A stretch of DNA of 64,000 nucleotides from Phlebiopsis flavidoalba. Taxonomy: Eukaryota; Basidiomycota; Agaricomycetes; Polyporales; Phanerochaetaceae. The notes beneath the pieces were generated by a model that was not told where the DNA came from, made no database searches, and saw nothing but the letters and a program-made list of their open reading frames with translations. The DNA lies in contig JAOCPU010000070.1 of NCBI GenBank assembly GCA_035772785.1, positions 87,192 through 151,191 on the forward strand, read 5' to 3'. The position numbers were made by a program, and so were the translations under genes. Position 1 is the stretch's first letter. The number at the start of each line of letters is the position of its first letter. Of the stretch, positions 23,348 to 34,175 are shown one piece after another.

Positions 23348-25001
23348 CTAATGCCAATGAGGGAAATACGCCGAGGACCAGTCGACATTGTCGTACACAG
23401 TATCAGGGAGGCTCCAGAAAGATATATAGACAAGACCAATCACCACAAACCGAGAAACGGCATAAGTGAAAGATAGTAAAGCCGCTATGGCCAAAAGGAT
23501 TTTACCGTTGTATATTTGTTCAATGAGCGAGCTTGACGATACGGCAAGCGGAAGTGCAAACTGCACGATGCTGCCAGTGCGCCAAAGCCATCGTCCGTGG
23601 GTGTCAATGAGCTGCGCTTGCCAAAGGGGTGCCCCATGGATGGCACCAACGAGAGCACCGACCACACCAGAGCCCATACACGACACTAAAAGGAAGACTC
23701 AGCAATGTGATGTGATGCAAGTGCAGATCGGAAACGACTCACGGATCCACGCACGGGTGGCATTCTGAAAAGAGCGGTTGAAGGGCGTGAAGCGAGCTTC
23801 ATCGATGAGTCGAACGGGAAGCTCTTGTTGGCGTATCCGGCTCTGACTGGTCGTCCCGCTAGCGTGATTGGGACTCCATACTTGGTGGCGAGGAAGAATG
23901 ATGTGTCCCGCGATGTTGTAAGGTTTATTGAACCAGCATAGGTAGGTGATGAGAGCACAGAAGATGTAAGCGCAAGTCGCGACCTCCATTTGCGAGACGG
24001 ATTGTGTCGGTGCTGCTAGGCGTATCATGGTCTCCACGAAGAACCACGACGCTTGAGAGAACGTGATGAGTTTGAGTAGCAGGCTACGGTCGGATCTGTC
24101 CTTGATCTCAGCTTTGATCAGCGTCAGCAGTTGTGGAGTGAAGTGGCGTCCTTTCATCGACTCCTGCTCGAACCATTCGAGGAATTCGAGTCCACTTGGA
24201 GAAAACGCGTACTTTTTCGACACCTTTGAGGCCAGAATTCGTTCCAATGGCCAAGATGGGCTCGGGCTCGGAGGTCTCGCCGCTTTGCCTCTCGGCTGCT
24301 AGATCCCTGGATTCCTCCTCCAACTGTCCAAACCCACCCATGTCGGCAAAGAATGCGAGAGTCATGTTCCAACCCTGCTGTTTATGGGAACGCATGAATT
24401 TCATTGCATCGCGAGCACTGATGAGTTCCAACAAGGCGACCATGACGACCACCTCGGGTGCAAGAATGTTGAAACACACCCAAACGCCGCGTCGGAGCCC
24501 TCGACTCTTCATAGCTTTGCAACCCATAAACCCATTTGCTAAACTTTTGATCCAGGGGGCCCTTGATGAATTTTTGACAGCTTTTGAGAAGTGGTGGGTA
24601 TTTTTGCTCAGTGTTTAGGACGTCGATGTGAACTGAGACGTGGACGCAGGTGTAGATCGTGGAGAGACAGAGCCAGATGATGTTCATAGTGCCGCGGCGG
24701 GTGGGCCCTGCGACCCAGTGATGGCGATCATCGTCGGGCCAGAAAATGGTGTTGGTGTCGTGGCGGAGGGTGGAAACGAGGACGAGGACGGCGCAACGGA
24801 ACGCATAAGAAGGCTATCGCCATCTCCAGTACGACAAGGAGCTCCATAGTTCTTGGGCCGAAGCCATTTCGCAATAGCGACGCTGCGCGCGACGTTCGTT
24901 GCGGGGGACCCTCTTCAAATAATCTCTGTCAGCGAAGTTTCTCAAATTCTGGGAAAGGGCTTACCAGGGTGTTTCGATTCGTCGGAGGAGACCACAGACA
25001 T
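23348..25001 (-). CDS. Polytopic membrane protein family, copy A
   Basis: Unknown function. This belongs to a fungal family of multi-pass membrane proteins with four copies in the window. A short first exon reads MSVVSSDESKHP (24966-25001) with a GTAAGC donor; the next contains a hydrophobic segment and GPTRRGTMNIIWLCLSTIYT (about 24650-24710). Then come CVHVSVHIDV, APEVVVMVALLELISARDAM (about 24400-24465), and MTLAFFADMGGFG. After these are DRSLLLKLITFSQASWFFVE (about 24035-24100), VATCAYIFCALITYLCWFNK (about 23930-23990), and FNRSFQNATRAW. The last exon has GSGVVGALVGAIHGAPLWQA, a membrane helix, and the terminus VYDNVDWSSAYFPHWH with TAG at 23348. Amphipathic and hydrophobic segments alternate, giving at least five predicted TM helices. 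It is the same family as copies B-D but 20 kb away and inverted. Confidence 0.85.
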
Positions 25002-25819
25002 GGCCTGAGTGTTTACTTGAGACAACTCTGAGTGTGGAGATATTCGAGAGTGTTCAATGTTTAAATATACCTTACACGCCCTCTTTTTTAGCTTCAGTGT
25101 GCGGCGCCGTGGACACATGGAGGTATGGTCTGGCACTGCAGCACCTCTCGAGCGAGACGTCGTTGCTTCTGTATTGAAGGGGTACAATGCCTGTCCCGCC
25201 CCGCAAGCCACATGGCGGCACAGTAGGCGACAATGAAGCCGCGACCGTGAAGCTAAGTCCGAAGAGAGGACCGGTCCCTTGCGATACACGCGAGCGGATG
25301 AAGTGGCACGATGTACGGCCATCCCCACTAGATGAGCGTGACATACGTAGACAGGGGATGAAGATCGTCAGTGCCGGCACAAGACCCTGTACAGAACCGC
25401 AGCTAGTCGGAAAACATCGTGCCAGAGCTTGCGGATGAATGGAAGCAATGGCACCTGGATTGATGTGCGCCGTGTGCAATCGATGAGGCGGTAGAGTCTG
25501 GTAGAAGCGGTGATGCACCCGGTATTAACGCACAGCCTCTGCAGTTCCTGAAGTGGAGTGTCGGCTGGTAAGAATGGACCTTGATAGATCGAAGACATGG
25601 CTATTTTAGCGTCTGCAGCTGCAAGTGGATGGTTAGTGTCGTGACGAAGACGGTGCGAGGTAGAAAGGATGTTCAGTGTTTCCGAAGCCAGCGGTCACCG
25701 GGAACATCAACCCACAACCACATAGGCGGTAGGTCTGACTTGAGGTCGGCAGCGTATGAGCAAATACGGTATTATTGCTATGCGCAGCACTAAAAAAACA
25801 TGGGTACATAGAGGAAAGT
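25002..25819. other. Intergenic between copy A and cactin
   Basis: Upstream flank of copy A and downstream flank of cactin, both on the minus strand. Open frames on each strand (25072-25518 minus, 25187-25438 plus) overlap as mirror images and carry no motif. I call no gene. Confidence 0.4.
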
Positions 25820-28297
25820 TTATTTCCGATAGAACTACATGTGGCAAGAGGTGTAAGCTCAAGACCGCGCGAGTACCGGTAAGAACTACTCACGTTGCGC
25901 CTGAAATTGAACCATAGGGAAAGACAGCCACGATCGAAGCTACTGCGGAAGCCACTGCGTATCTGGGTGTCAGAGCCATTTTACGGGCGAGGAAATTGCT
26001 CAAATCGACGCACCGCTTATGCGAGAACTCCCATTCCCTTATTAACTATTCTAAATGCAATGTGATTCGTATGGCGGCCAGCACTGAACTGCAGAATGAC
26101 CGTTTCGTCGTTCCCGGGTTCCTTGATGATTTTGTACGTGGGCGCTTTTAGACTTTGTCGATGAGGTCAGGATAAAATATATTGAACTGTTATTTTCGTG
26201 AGCCTGACCGGTGGACCGTCACACGATGAGCGACGCTCACCTTGTAGCCCTGCACGACTTTCGGCGGGGGATTGTCGGTACTGCAGGACGAGTTAGAGTT
26301 TGTCCCATCCGGAAGGTTTAATACGTTACTCGTAGTGTGTTTGATTATATTGTTCCACTCATATCCGGTGTGAACGCGGTTTGACCCGTACCTTGGTTTT
26401 CGGGGACGATACTTGTCTTCCCAATTGTAAGTCATGGGGTTCGGGAGCGATCTTCAACGTTGAAGAGTTCTTCTTCTTCGTCCAACTCTCGTTCAGCCCT
26501 CTGCGCGGTACAGTGCTTCAGAAGCCAGATCCGCGTTACTAGCCGCTTCTCCAGGCTCCTGGGGTTCAACCACGGGCTGGGCAGTGCCGCGGGAACGAAT
26601 CTAGAAGACCGCGCAAATGATCTCCGTTGGGTCATCTGGGATGAGGCACGAATCAACAATGTGACACAGGTATATATGCACTTTCAACACACATACCAAC
26701 GAGCGCAAGTCATCCAACTCAGTGACAATGTCAATTTGACGTTCTTCGTATGGAAGTTCGTGATATCCAGTAACGGAGGACTCATTGATCTGTCATAGGG
26801 CTCTTGTTCTTCGGCAGGCTCATTGTCTTTCTCAGCGTTCTCCACGACGGCATTCGGACGTTCGCCTCGAGCAGCCGATAGGGCAAACTCCCGCGAGTAA
26901 CTCCTCTTGGGCCTGTAACGCCTCGTCACGCTGGCGCTTGCGGAGCTGCTCAAGACGGTTGCGATAGAACGACAACCTCGTGTAGGGTCTTCAATTTCGA
27001 CTTTGCCTTCCATACCAGCAGTTTCTTCAGAAGTCCCTCCAGTATTCCACATCGATCGGCTCGCGGCTCGTGCAAGTTTGGCTTGGAATCTGTTTCTGTA
27101 ATGCGACGAGGTGATCGTAGGATTTGTCGCGCAGGAGAGCTGTGATGTCGGCCTCCACGGCGGCTGCTGCTTCCATACCAAGACGCTCGTTTTGTTTGAT
27201 ACGCTCAAGCTGGTCTTTGACCACAACCATCATGTTCTGCAAGGGCCTGTAAGTAAGACTCCGAGAGCGAGTCGTGAGCGTGCATACGTCCAGATTCGAT
27301 GTTTATATCAGATTGTTCCAGGCCAAGGTATCGTTTCAATATCATCGTGCAATTCCTCGACTTGAGGGTGGCGTCAGACTCTAACATAAAAATGAGGGAT
27401 GAAAATATAGATTGTGAGCCAGTCTGTAACGTACCTCGAGAATATTGTAAGGGCTCGTCCAGATCAATCTCGAGCTCTTCACCGTTCAGCTCCTCCTCCT
27501 CATCACTGATGGGGTTTACATAAACGCAGGTTTAGAGCAAGGAAGTCGATAGCTTTGGCACGCTTTTCCTTGATTCGAAATTGCGGCCCGGTTCCTTTCT
27601 TGCTCCAGCTGGAAGTCATCATCCTTGTGCCAGCCAGTCTGCCATCTGCGCAGACTCTGCAAGTCTCTGCATCCGGATCTCTTCTTCTTCTCGAAGCCTC
27701 TGTTCAGCTCCCTCCCTCTCCCGCGCGTCGTCTGTTCAACCTCTCCAGCTCCTCTTTAGCTTCCTGCCTGCGAAAATCGCCATCTTTCCTTGCAGATTCC
27801 GCGGCTGTGTGAGACCTTGCTTCCGTTCTTTCTCATTCTTCTTGTGCCACCGGAACTGCTGTCCCAAGTTGACGTCGTGGGAACGGATTGTCGGTCGCGC
27901 TGTAAGCACTGAGTTCAGCCACTGTTCGCGCCTCTTCTTCCTCTTTCATCTTCTTCTTTTCAGCCTTTCGAGCTTTACGCTCCTCAGACTTATCTCGTTT
28001 CCGCCTGAGTCTAGTAAATACCAATTGACAGGTGTCATTGGAACGGACATACCGCTTTCTATCTTCGTCCCTACTACCACTTCGATCTCTGCGACGTCTC
28101 GAAGACTCGCCGTCTCTGTCTCTGCTTGTTGACCTGTCTCTACGCCTGCGGCGCGGCTCCGTAATCATCATCCCCTTCGTCATTTCTTCTGTCTCGCCTT
28201 GAAACTTATGCCTCTCTCTCGATCTCGACTTGTGCCGGTGTCTACGCTCATCATCGCGCGCCTTTGGCGATGCTGAACGCGAGCGGTGTCTCGCCAT
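25820..28297 (-). CDS. cactin: Cactin, spliceosome-associated protein
   Basis: Conserved nuclear protein that acts in pre-mRNA splicing (late spliceosome). The N-terminus MARHRSRSASPKARDDERR is RS-rich, followed by an Arg/Ser/Lys coil and the diagnostic SATDNPF (about 27875-27895). The middle domain is read in pieces: EEEELNGEELEIDLDEP (about 27440-27510), ATLKSRNCTMILKRYLGLEQ (about 27310-27380), and DQLERIKQNERLGMEAAAAV (about 27145-27220). The C-terminal cactin domain has WEDKYRPRKPRY (about 26385-26425), VHTGYEWN, NPPPKVVQGYK (about 26235-26270), and DETVILQFSAGR then HIAFRIVN (about 26040-26110). After an intron it has GFRSSFDRGCLSLWFNFRRN (about 25895-25960). A last micro-exon encodes FYRK and TAA (25820-25834) behind a TGTAG acceptor. 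The family ends in just this FYRK sequence. It is head to head with ClpX. Confidence 0.93.
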
Positions 28298-28440
28298 ATC
28301 ACTACGCATGAAGCAAATAACGTCGTAAAAAGTCAAACTCACTGTCAGACTAGCCAAAGATGAGAGAGGAGGGCAAAAAGAGCCCAGAGACATGGTCGTA
28401 GGCGCTTGCCGCGGAATGGCGAGACCCCGGACATCTCACC
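28298..28440. promoter_or_regulatory. Divergent promoter between cactin and ClpX
   Basis: About 140 bp lie between the cactin start (28297 or 28309) and the earliest ClpX start (28441). Any control elements must be shared or overlapping. No TATA box is seen on either strand, as is common for housekeeping genes. Confidence 0.45.
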
Positions 28441-31068
28441 ATGTCGAGTCCCCCGGAATGCGGCGCAGTTGCCCGTCGAGACGCCCCGCTCAATTGCCTT
28501 CGACCAGCGCAAGTCGTGCCGCTTGGACTGGCCCACCCGGGCCCTAGCACACACCGGGAATCTATCCTCACACTGTGTACTATACGACTCACTTATACTC
28601 TATTTGCACCTCAACGACTATGCTCTTCGCGGAGGCACGTTTCGCTCGTTGTGCTGGCACGCTCTGGCGAAAACCGGTCGTACGCGCATTCTTTCCGAGG
28701 CGTGCAGACTCAAGCACAGTTTGAGTACCCCGCGTCGCAAGAGTCGGAGGGACATGAGACACATGCTATCCCTGCAGGACTTGCCACGCCAAGACAGGTA
28801 CCCTCCCCTGTGACGTTAAGCATCCAGGAGTGGAACACTTATTCCACTGCTAGCTTGCTCGGTATCTCGATGACTTCGTGATAGGACAGGAGAACGCAAA
28901 GAAAGTATTATCTGTCGCGTACGTAGAATTTTGAGTGCTCAAGATATGGCGAGATTCAAATGGCTTCTTAGAGTCTACAATCATTATAACCGGGTGCGAG
29001 CGAACCTTGCTGCGACATCCCAGGATGAGTTAGAGTGGGGGGAAGACACTTTGACCATGGAAGACGGTATGTATTAAAGCCACTTACATCCTGGAACTGC
29101 CCGTTAAGCTGTCGATTCAGGTGTAACTCCTGTGCGACTTATGCCACACCCTCAACGCCTACATCCGCATCTGCCTTTACAGCCTCGGCAGTCGTTCCCT
29201 TTATTCGAGAAGAGCAATGTGCTAGTAATGTATGTGCTTTGTTATTTTATTTTTTCATTATTGCAGCTGTCTCTGACACATTTACAGTGGGCCAACAGGC
29301 TCTGGTAAGTTCGCAGGGCCGCGGTCTGATTGCTCGCATATTAATTTCCCGCTGTAGGTAAAACCCTGTTGGCGAAAACTCTGGCAAGAGTTCTGGACGT
29401 ACCGTTCTCCGTCAGCGACGCCACATCATTTACGCAGGTACAAAAACCTTCTTATAAGCCAGCCTAGACCATACCCCAAACTCATCTGCTTGGTAGGCTG
29501 GATGTGTGTGCATTTCCCCCTAAACCCATATTCGTAGTGATAAAAGACACATCCTTGCAGACGTAGGAGACGATGTAGATATGTGCGTACAACGATTGGT
29601 TAAGACTTATACCTCATTGTTGTAATCCTACTCATATCTTACTAGCTTCAAGCCGCAAATTGGGATCCGTATCGCGCTAGGTAGACAACAACGTTTCCCG
29701 ATGATAGCATTTAGCCTAACTTAAGAACGTGACAGCTGATGGGTATTCATATAGCATCGACGCTAAGTTGGACAGCTCGCCCGCAGAAGCAGTGGCAGCT
29801 CCGGCATGGACAGCACCCGGGATGTAGGTGGAGGAAGGTGTTCAGAGAGCGATTTTTGCTCCGCACATGATGCGAAAGGCTCCGTCGTGACCGTGGTTGC
29901 CTGCAAGCGGGCGGTTTGCTGCGTAAAGCCCCGCCGATGAGTTGAGGCCTGTGAAGGCCGCGCGGAACGGAGTCCTTCGGGGTAGCCAATGCCCTGCTGC
30001 AGAAGTCGGACAGTTACTTACTACTCCAATCGACACGTCCTGAAAGTGTGCTGTTACGTTCATCTGAGCGGCGCCCTTCGTAGGTTCATGGAGAACCACA
30101 ATTTGTCAAGCGTGCCTGTGACTAAAGGGTGTGATGTTCGTTGTATTACGTGCATGTTCATTTTTAGGTGTCGTTGACGGTGCCCCTGAGCATGTCCTTC
30201 AGTTTATCGGTTTCACACTGCTACTCTTGACCATGCTCCCTCTTCTCCAGCAACCTCAGAGGACAATCGAGTCTAGTACCTTAGCCCCACCCAATTCTTC
30301 ACACCATAACAAATCTACCACGAGGCGCCAAATATATCTTAGGACCTAAGTAGAACATTAACTGGTATGTACTCTTCCTTGGACCACGAGAGAATCTCAC
30401 TGTTTATTGAGCTCGTATAGTGCATCGAAGAATTCTCGTTACGAGTATGGCCTTTATCCATAAGACCATTCATCTGGCCCGCCGTCTCCGTGTCTACAAC
30501 CAAACCTCTAATCGCCACTACAACCCCCTCAAGCCGCTCCGTCGATGGTGCTGAACCCGAGGTCAACAGGCCCTCGCTGATTTCGCAATATACAGCATTG
30601 TTCGGATATTCTGGCGTCGAGATTAGGTTCTCAAGTGGTGCACTCGATGAAATTTGTAGAAAGGCTGCGGAGAGAGGCGGAGGTGCCAGAGAGGATTGCG
30701 ACGCACGGTATTATGGTGAGTAGCCTGTTCACTACTTCAGAACCCGTACTGACTTATGTGTTCAGGAGAGTATCCTCTTGGAACCGATGTACGAAGTACC
30801 GTAAGTCGCTTCCGCATACAGCCTTTGTCTCATCGCGCTGATCCCACTTTCAGATGCTCGGTACGCGACACCCACAATCCTCAGATCGTAGATAAATGTC
30901 TGACATCATTGCTTCGCAGAACACACGGCATGTGTTTAATTACTCGAGCGCGTCGTTCAAGGTGCTCGACAGGCCACTGTACTGGGCCATAAGGTGAGGG
31001 GACACACGCGTTTTGGGCGGCATGGGCAGAGGAAGAAGAGAAGCGGCCGAGGAAGGGGCTTTGAGTAA
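28441..31068 (+). CDS. clpX: ClpX-type AAA+ protein-unfolding ATPase (mitochondrial)
   Basis: ATP-driven unfoldase; in fungi it resides in the mitochondrial matrix, where it acts on haem-synthesis and other proteins. The N-terminus is Arg/Ser-rich without acidic residues ([14 protein letters not shown], about 28605-28650), which fits a presequence. Then come [19 protein letters not shown] (about 28862-28918), an intron, and [20 protein letters not shown]. The Walker A motif [20 protein letters not shown] spans an intron (about 29290-29400), followed by [21 protein letters not shown] and [19 protein letters not shown] (about 29808-29845) and EGSVVTVVA follow. A PIDTS..SGAFVG block is at about 30010-30090, and IPEF-like sequence at about 30190-30230. 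The C-terminal small domain has [20 protein letters not shown] and [14 protein letters not shown] (about 30590-30700), then [12 protein letters not shown] (about 30766-30800). The tail is [11 protein letters not shown] with TAA at 31066. The start is uncertain. No N-terminal zinc finger is visible. Confidence 0.92.
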
Positions 31069-31378
31069 GGCGATTGTTGTGATATATACATGTATTATAC
31101 CTCATTGGAGTGGAAGGACTGATTTGCTTGGAGTTCGTCTCTTATGGGTGCCTATTTGGACCGAACTAGATACCCCACTGGCCACATAGAATTCTGGATA
31201 TCTGAGCCTCGGTCAAGACAAGCTGGGGCAGTTCTAGCGAATGCAGTGGTTGGACGTTAACTGTGTACATTCAGTATATGTGGTCCAGGGAGGCTCGATT
31301 TCACTAGGAAAACACGGGTGCGGAGCGGTATAGCTGTTGCGATACATTTTGATTCCTCCTTTTCTCTTCCTCCTTAGC

Positions 31379-32344
31379 CCTCCGCGGGGGCCTCCTCGGT
31401 CTTTCGGCTCCTCGGAAGCGGCCTCCTCAGGCTTGGCTTCTTCTGCAGGTGCCTCAGCAGCTTCCGGTGCTTCTGCTGGTGCGGACGCGAGCAGGTCAGC
31501 GTTGGACTTCTGGGCACTCTCGAACGCCTCCTTGAACTGGCCGGCATCTAATTGGGGGAAATGACGACGCCCTCAGAACGTTCGTAACATCAAACGCGAT
31601 ACCGGATAAATGCACTCACTCTCAGCGCTTGGCGAAGCAAGGATGGCAAGAGTCCTCAGAGGTGGCCGGAGTTTCAGCATATAGTCTGCAGCGACCTTCC
31701 AGACCCCACTACTAGACGTGTCAGAGCCAACGTTGGGTTGGAGCTTCTATGCTCCCGGAGGAAACTTTGGGTAAAATTCACGTCAATGACACGCGTAGAA
31801 TACGAAGAACTGGGACACGCACTGTTGTGGTTCGCGCAGGGGAACAGACCTTCAGAGTCTTATCCGCGGAAGCATCACAAGACGAATCTTCTGGGACTCT
31901 TTGTTCTGTCAGTAGCCGGACATCCGCCAGTGCGACACGCTCCTATCCCCCTCACTCGTTCGACTCTGACGGACAAAGCGGAAAAGCTTCGCACAAAGGG
32001 TGCCTTGAATACACTACAAGAATCAGCGATCCCAGAAGAAGGGAGGAAAGACAGCGATCACGCGTGTACATCTTGAAGAGCAACTGCTTCGCTGGGGATG
32101 CCTCGCCAGTGGAGGGGGGAGGTCTCGACTTGCTCAGGTGAGCTTAGATTACGGGCTCGAAATGGGGATCGTGCTGCCTCCTCAGTCTAGAAGGCGAAAT
32201 AAGTTCAGGCACCGGGAGCCACAAGATAAAACGTAGAGATGGGGGCGGCAGGGCCTCTAGCTCAGGTATGCCATCGAATGGAGTACTTGAGCGTGTACCA
32301 AAGGTGTAAAACAAGACACGTACGCACTGGGGGAGCGAGAGCAT
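31379..32344 (-). CDS. RANBP1: Ran-binding protein 1 (RanBP1/Yrb1)
   Basis: Cytoplasmic co-factor of RanGAP that releases RanGTP from export complexes. The RanBD core is read in order on the minus strand. DPHFEPVI (about 32155-32180) is followed by EQVET (about 32125), LLFKM (about 32060), and GTGDVRLL-like sequence (about 31925-31950). KIRLVMLPRDKTLKVC (about 31820-31880) and PNVGSD, WKVAADY (about 31680-31735) come next, then LAILASPS-like and FKEAFESAQKSNADLL (about 31490-31540). An Ala/Glu/Pro-rich tail (APAEAPEAAEAPAEEAKPEE) closes the protein. All hallmarks (EPVI, KxRLVMxRDKTLKVC, PNxGSD, W.W..AAD) are present. The start at 32344, just before a GTGCGT donor, is a guess. The frame is broken at least four times. 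Confidence 0.85.
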
Positions 32345-34175
32345 CGAGAGGTTCGACCTATGTGCGGTGTTACTTTGGTACAGGGGATAAGAACTAGCGA
32401 GGTGGAGATGAGAGGCCCAAGAAAGAAAAGTTGTGAGGGGGGGAAATAGGGAGGTCGTCGCGCGTGCCACAAAGAGCTTTGACGAGATTTCAGCGTACAA
32501 GGCTCGGACCCCGGATACGACGGTAGATTGCGGTCCTCAGGCGTCCGACCTGTAGCAGCCCACCAGCGCGCCTGGACTTCGGCCTTGTGCGCACCACACA
32601 ACCACTATGACACGGACTGGACTCACTCTGGACTTGCGACATGGACCGGTGTTTCTTCGTGTGCTGGTCGACACTGGTTGCCTCACCATATGGATTCGAG
32701 TGTACCGGTGTCAGGGAAAGAAGGAGTGTTTCTTGAACTGACCTTCACGTCAACGACAAAGTAAACGACACGCTCTCGATGATGTCATACTAAGCCCTTA
32801 TAAATTGTATCGTGCTAGATGACACAGTGACATACCAAAGTCACGGGTGGGTGGAGCGTCACTTAGATGTTGATTTACTGCGGTATTGCTGTCGCTTCTT
32901 GCGTGTCTGCTTGCTGCGATATGCCGTGCTAACCTACTTGGTTCCAGCTGGCAGACCTCGATGGGCAATGCCATGCCCTATTATTCATACACATAAAACA
33001 ATCTCCACTGGGAAACAGTATCAAGATATAGATGCAAGAGAAAGATTGGGCCACTGCCCCTTCATGCAAGGCCCCCGTACCCTGCATTCTCAACGCAGAG
33101 ACAGCGACGCGCGTCAGTAGACTAGCTGCAAGTGCCAGGTCGGGCGACTGTACTTTATTGTAACATGACTACCAGGAAGTCGTCACTAGCGCCCAAAAGG
33201 GGCGTGCAGCTTTAGAACGTACATGCGTCATCTACGTCGATTAACGACGGTATAGGGCTCCAATGACATTCTTTCGACCCAATTCAGATATGTCACTGTC
33301 CTAATCACCGCTTGATAGACACCTGTCGCGCCACATTGAACAGCAGAAAATCCGCCACACTAGCAACACGGAAGCCCCACTCTGACCATTCCGTCAAGAC
33401 GCAGCTAGGTAGGTAACATCGTCGTCCGGAGAAAGCACGCACAGAAAAACACTGCCGACCCCGCCGGTCAATACAAACGACCGTGTAAAATGGTGGTCGG
33501 TGCCGAGACGCAGGAATGTAGCTATAATTGATTCGCAGCGTTAGTCTTCCTGGTGGCATGGCAGGTGGTCCACCCTTATCTAAGATAGCGACCCGAAACA
33601 ACAATGCGCAGTTGAAAGACGTCCAGTTCACTTGACGCAGCGCTCGTCACAGTACTTTCTATCACACCAATAGCCGTTAAGCGCGCTGTCTAGAGTGTCG
33701 CTGGAACTTGTTCTGGGACACAGGTTATTATCAGCTCGCTATTACGACAAAATAGCACGTACGCCGCTGTATCACAGGTGCTATACCTAATCCTTATTTG
33801 TTTCTACTATCAGCGCCGCACTTCTCCCTCTACTAATCACTATGAGGATTTTCTAACGCGATACTACCTTGCACACTGGCAAAACTGCATGTCAGAAGCC
33901 AAGCTAAGCACTTCTGTGATGTCTCTATTATACGACGTTTTCGAGCATTAGCGTAGTTGCTTAAAAGAGGCCGCGCCCGCAATAAGGTCCATACTCAAGC
34001 AAATGATGTCTTCTCTATATTATAGAGCTATATTGTAAATGACTACGGTAAGGGCGTACACTCAAGAAGAGCAGGTTCATACAACTACAAAGTTCGTAAA
34101 CAGTGTCGTTATAAAGGATCTTGGGTCTCGTCACAGAAGACCAGGGGAAAACGCGCACACTCGAAGTCGAATACT
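32345..34175. other. Gene-poor stretch
   Basis: The plus-strand frame at 32528-32764 and short frames to 33120 show no clear family. A minus-strand frame (33305-33631) is Arg-rich and unrecognised. From 33640 to 34030 the sequence is AT-rich with stops in all frames. A TATAAA-like TATTATAGAGC lies near 34017. No gene is called. Confidence 0.4.

Noticed and set aside
32528..32764. An aspartic-protease-like text (VLVDTGCLTIW) in the third plus frame near 32650-32710
   Set aside because: One DTG-like motif with no second lobe, no flap motif and no supporting sequence on either side; likely chance.
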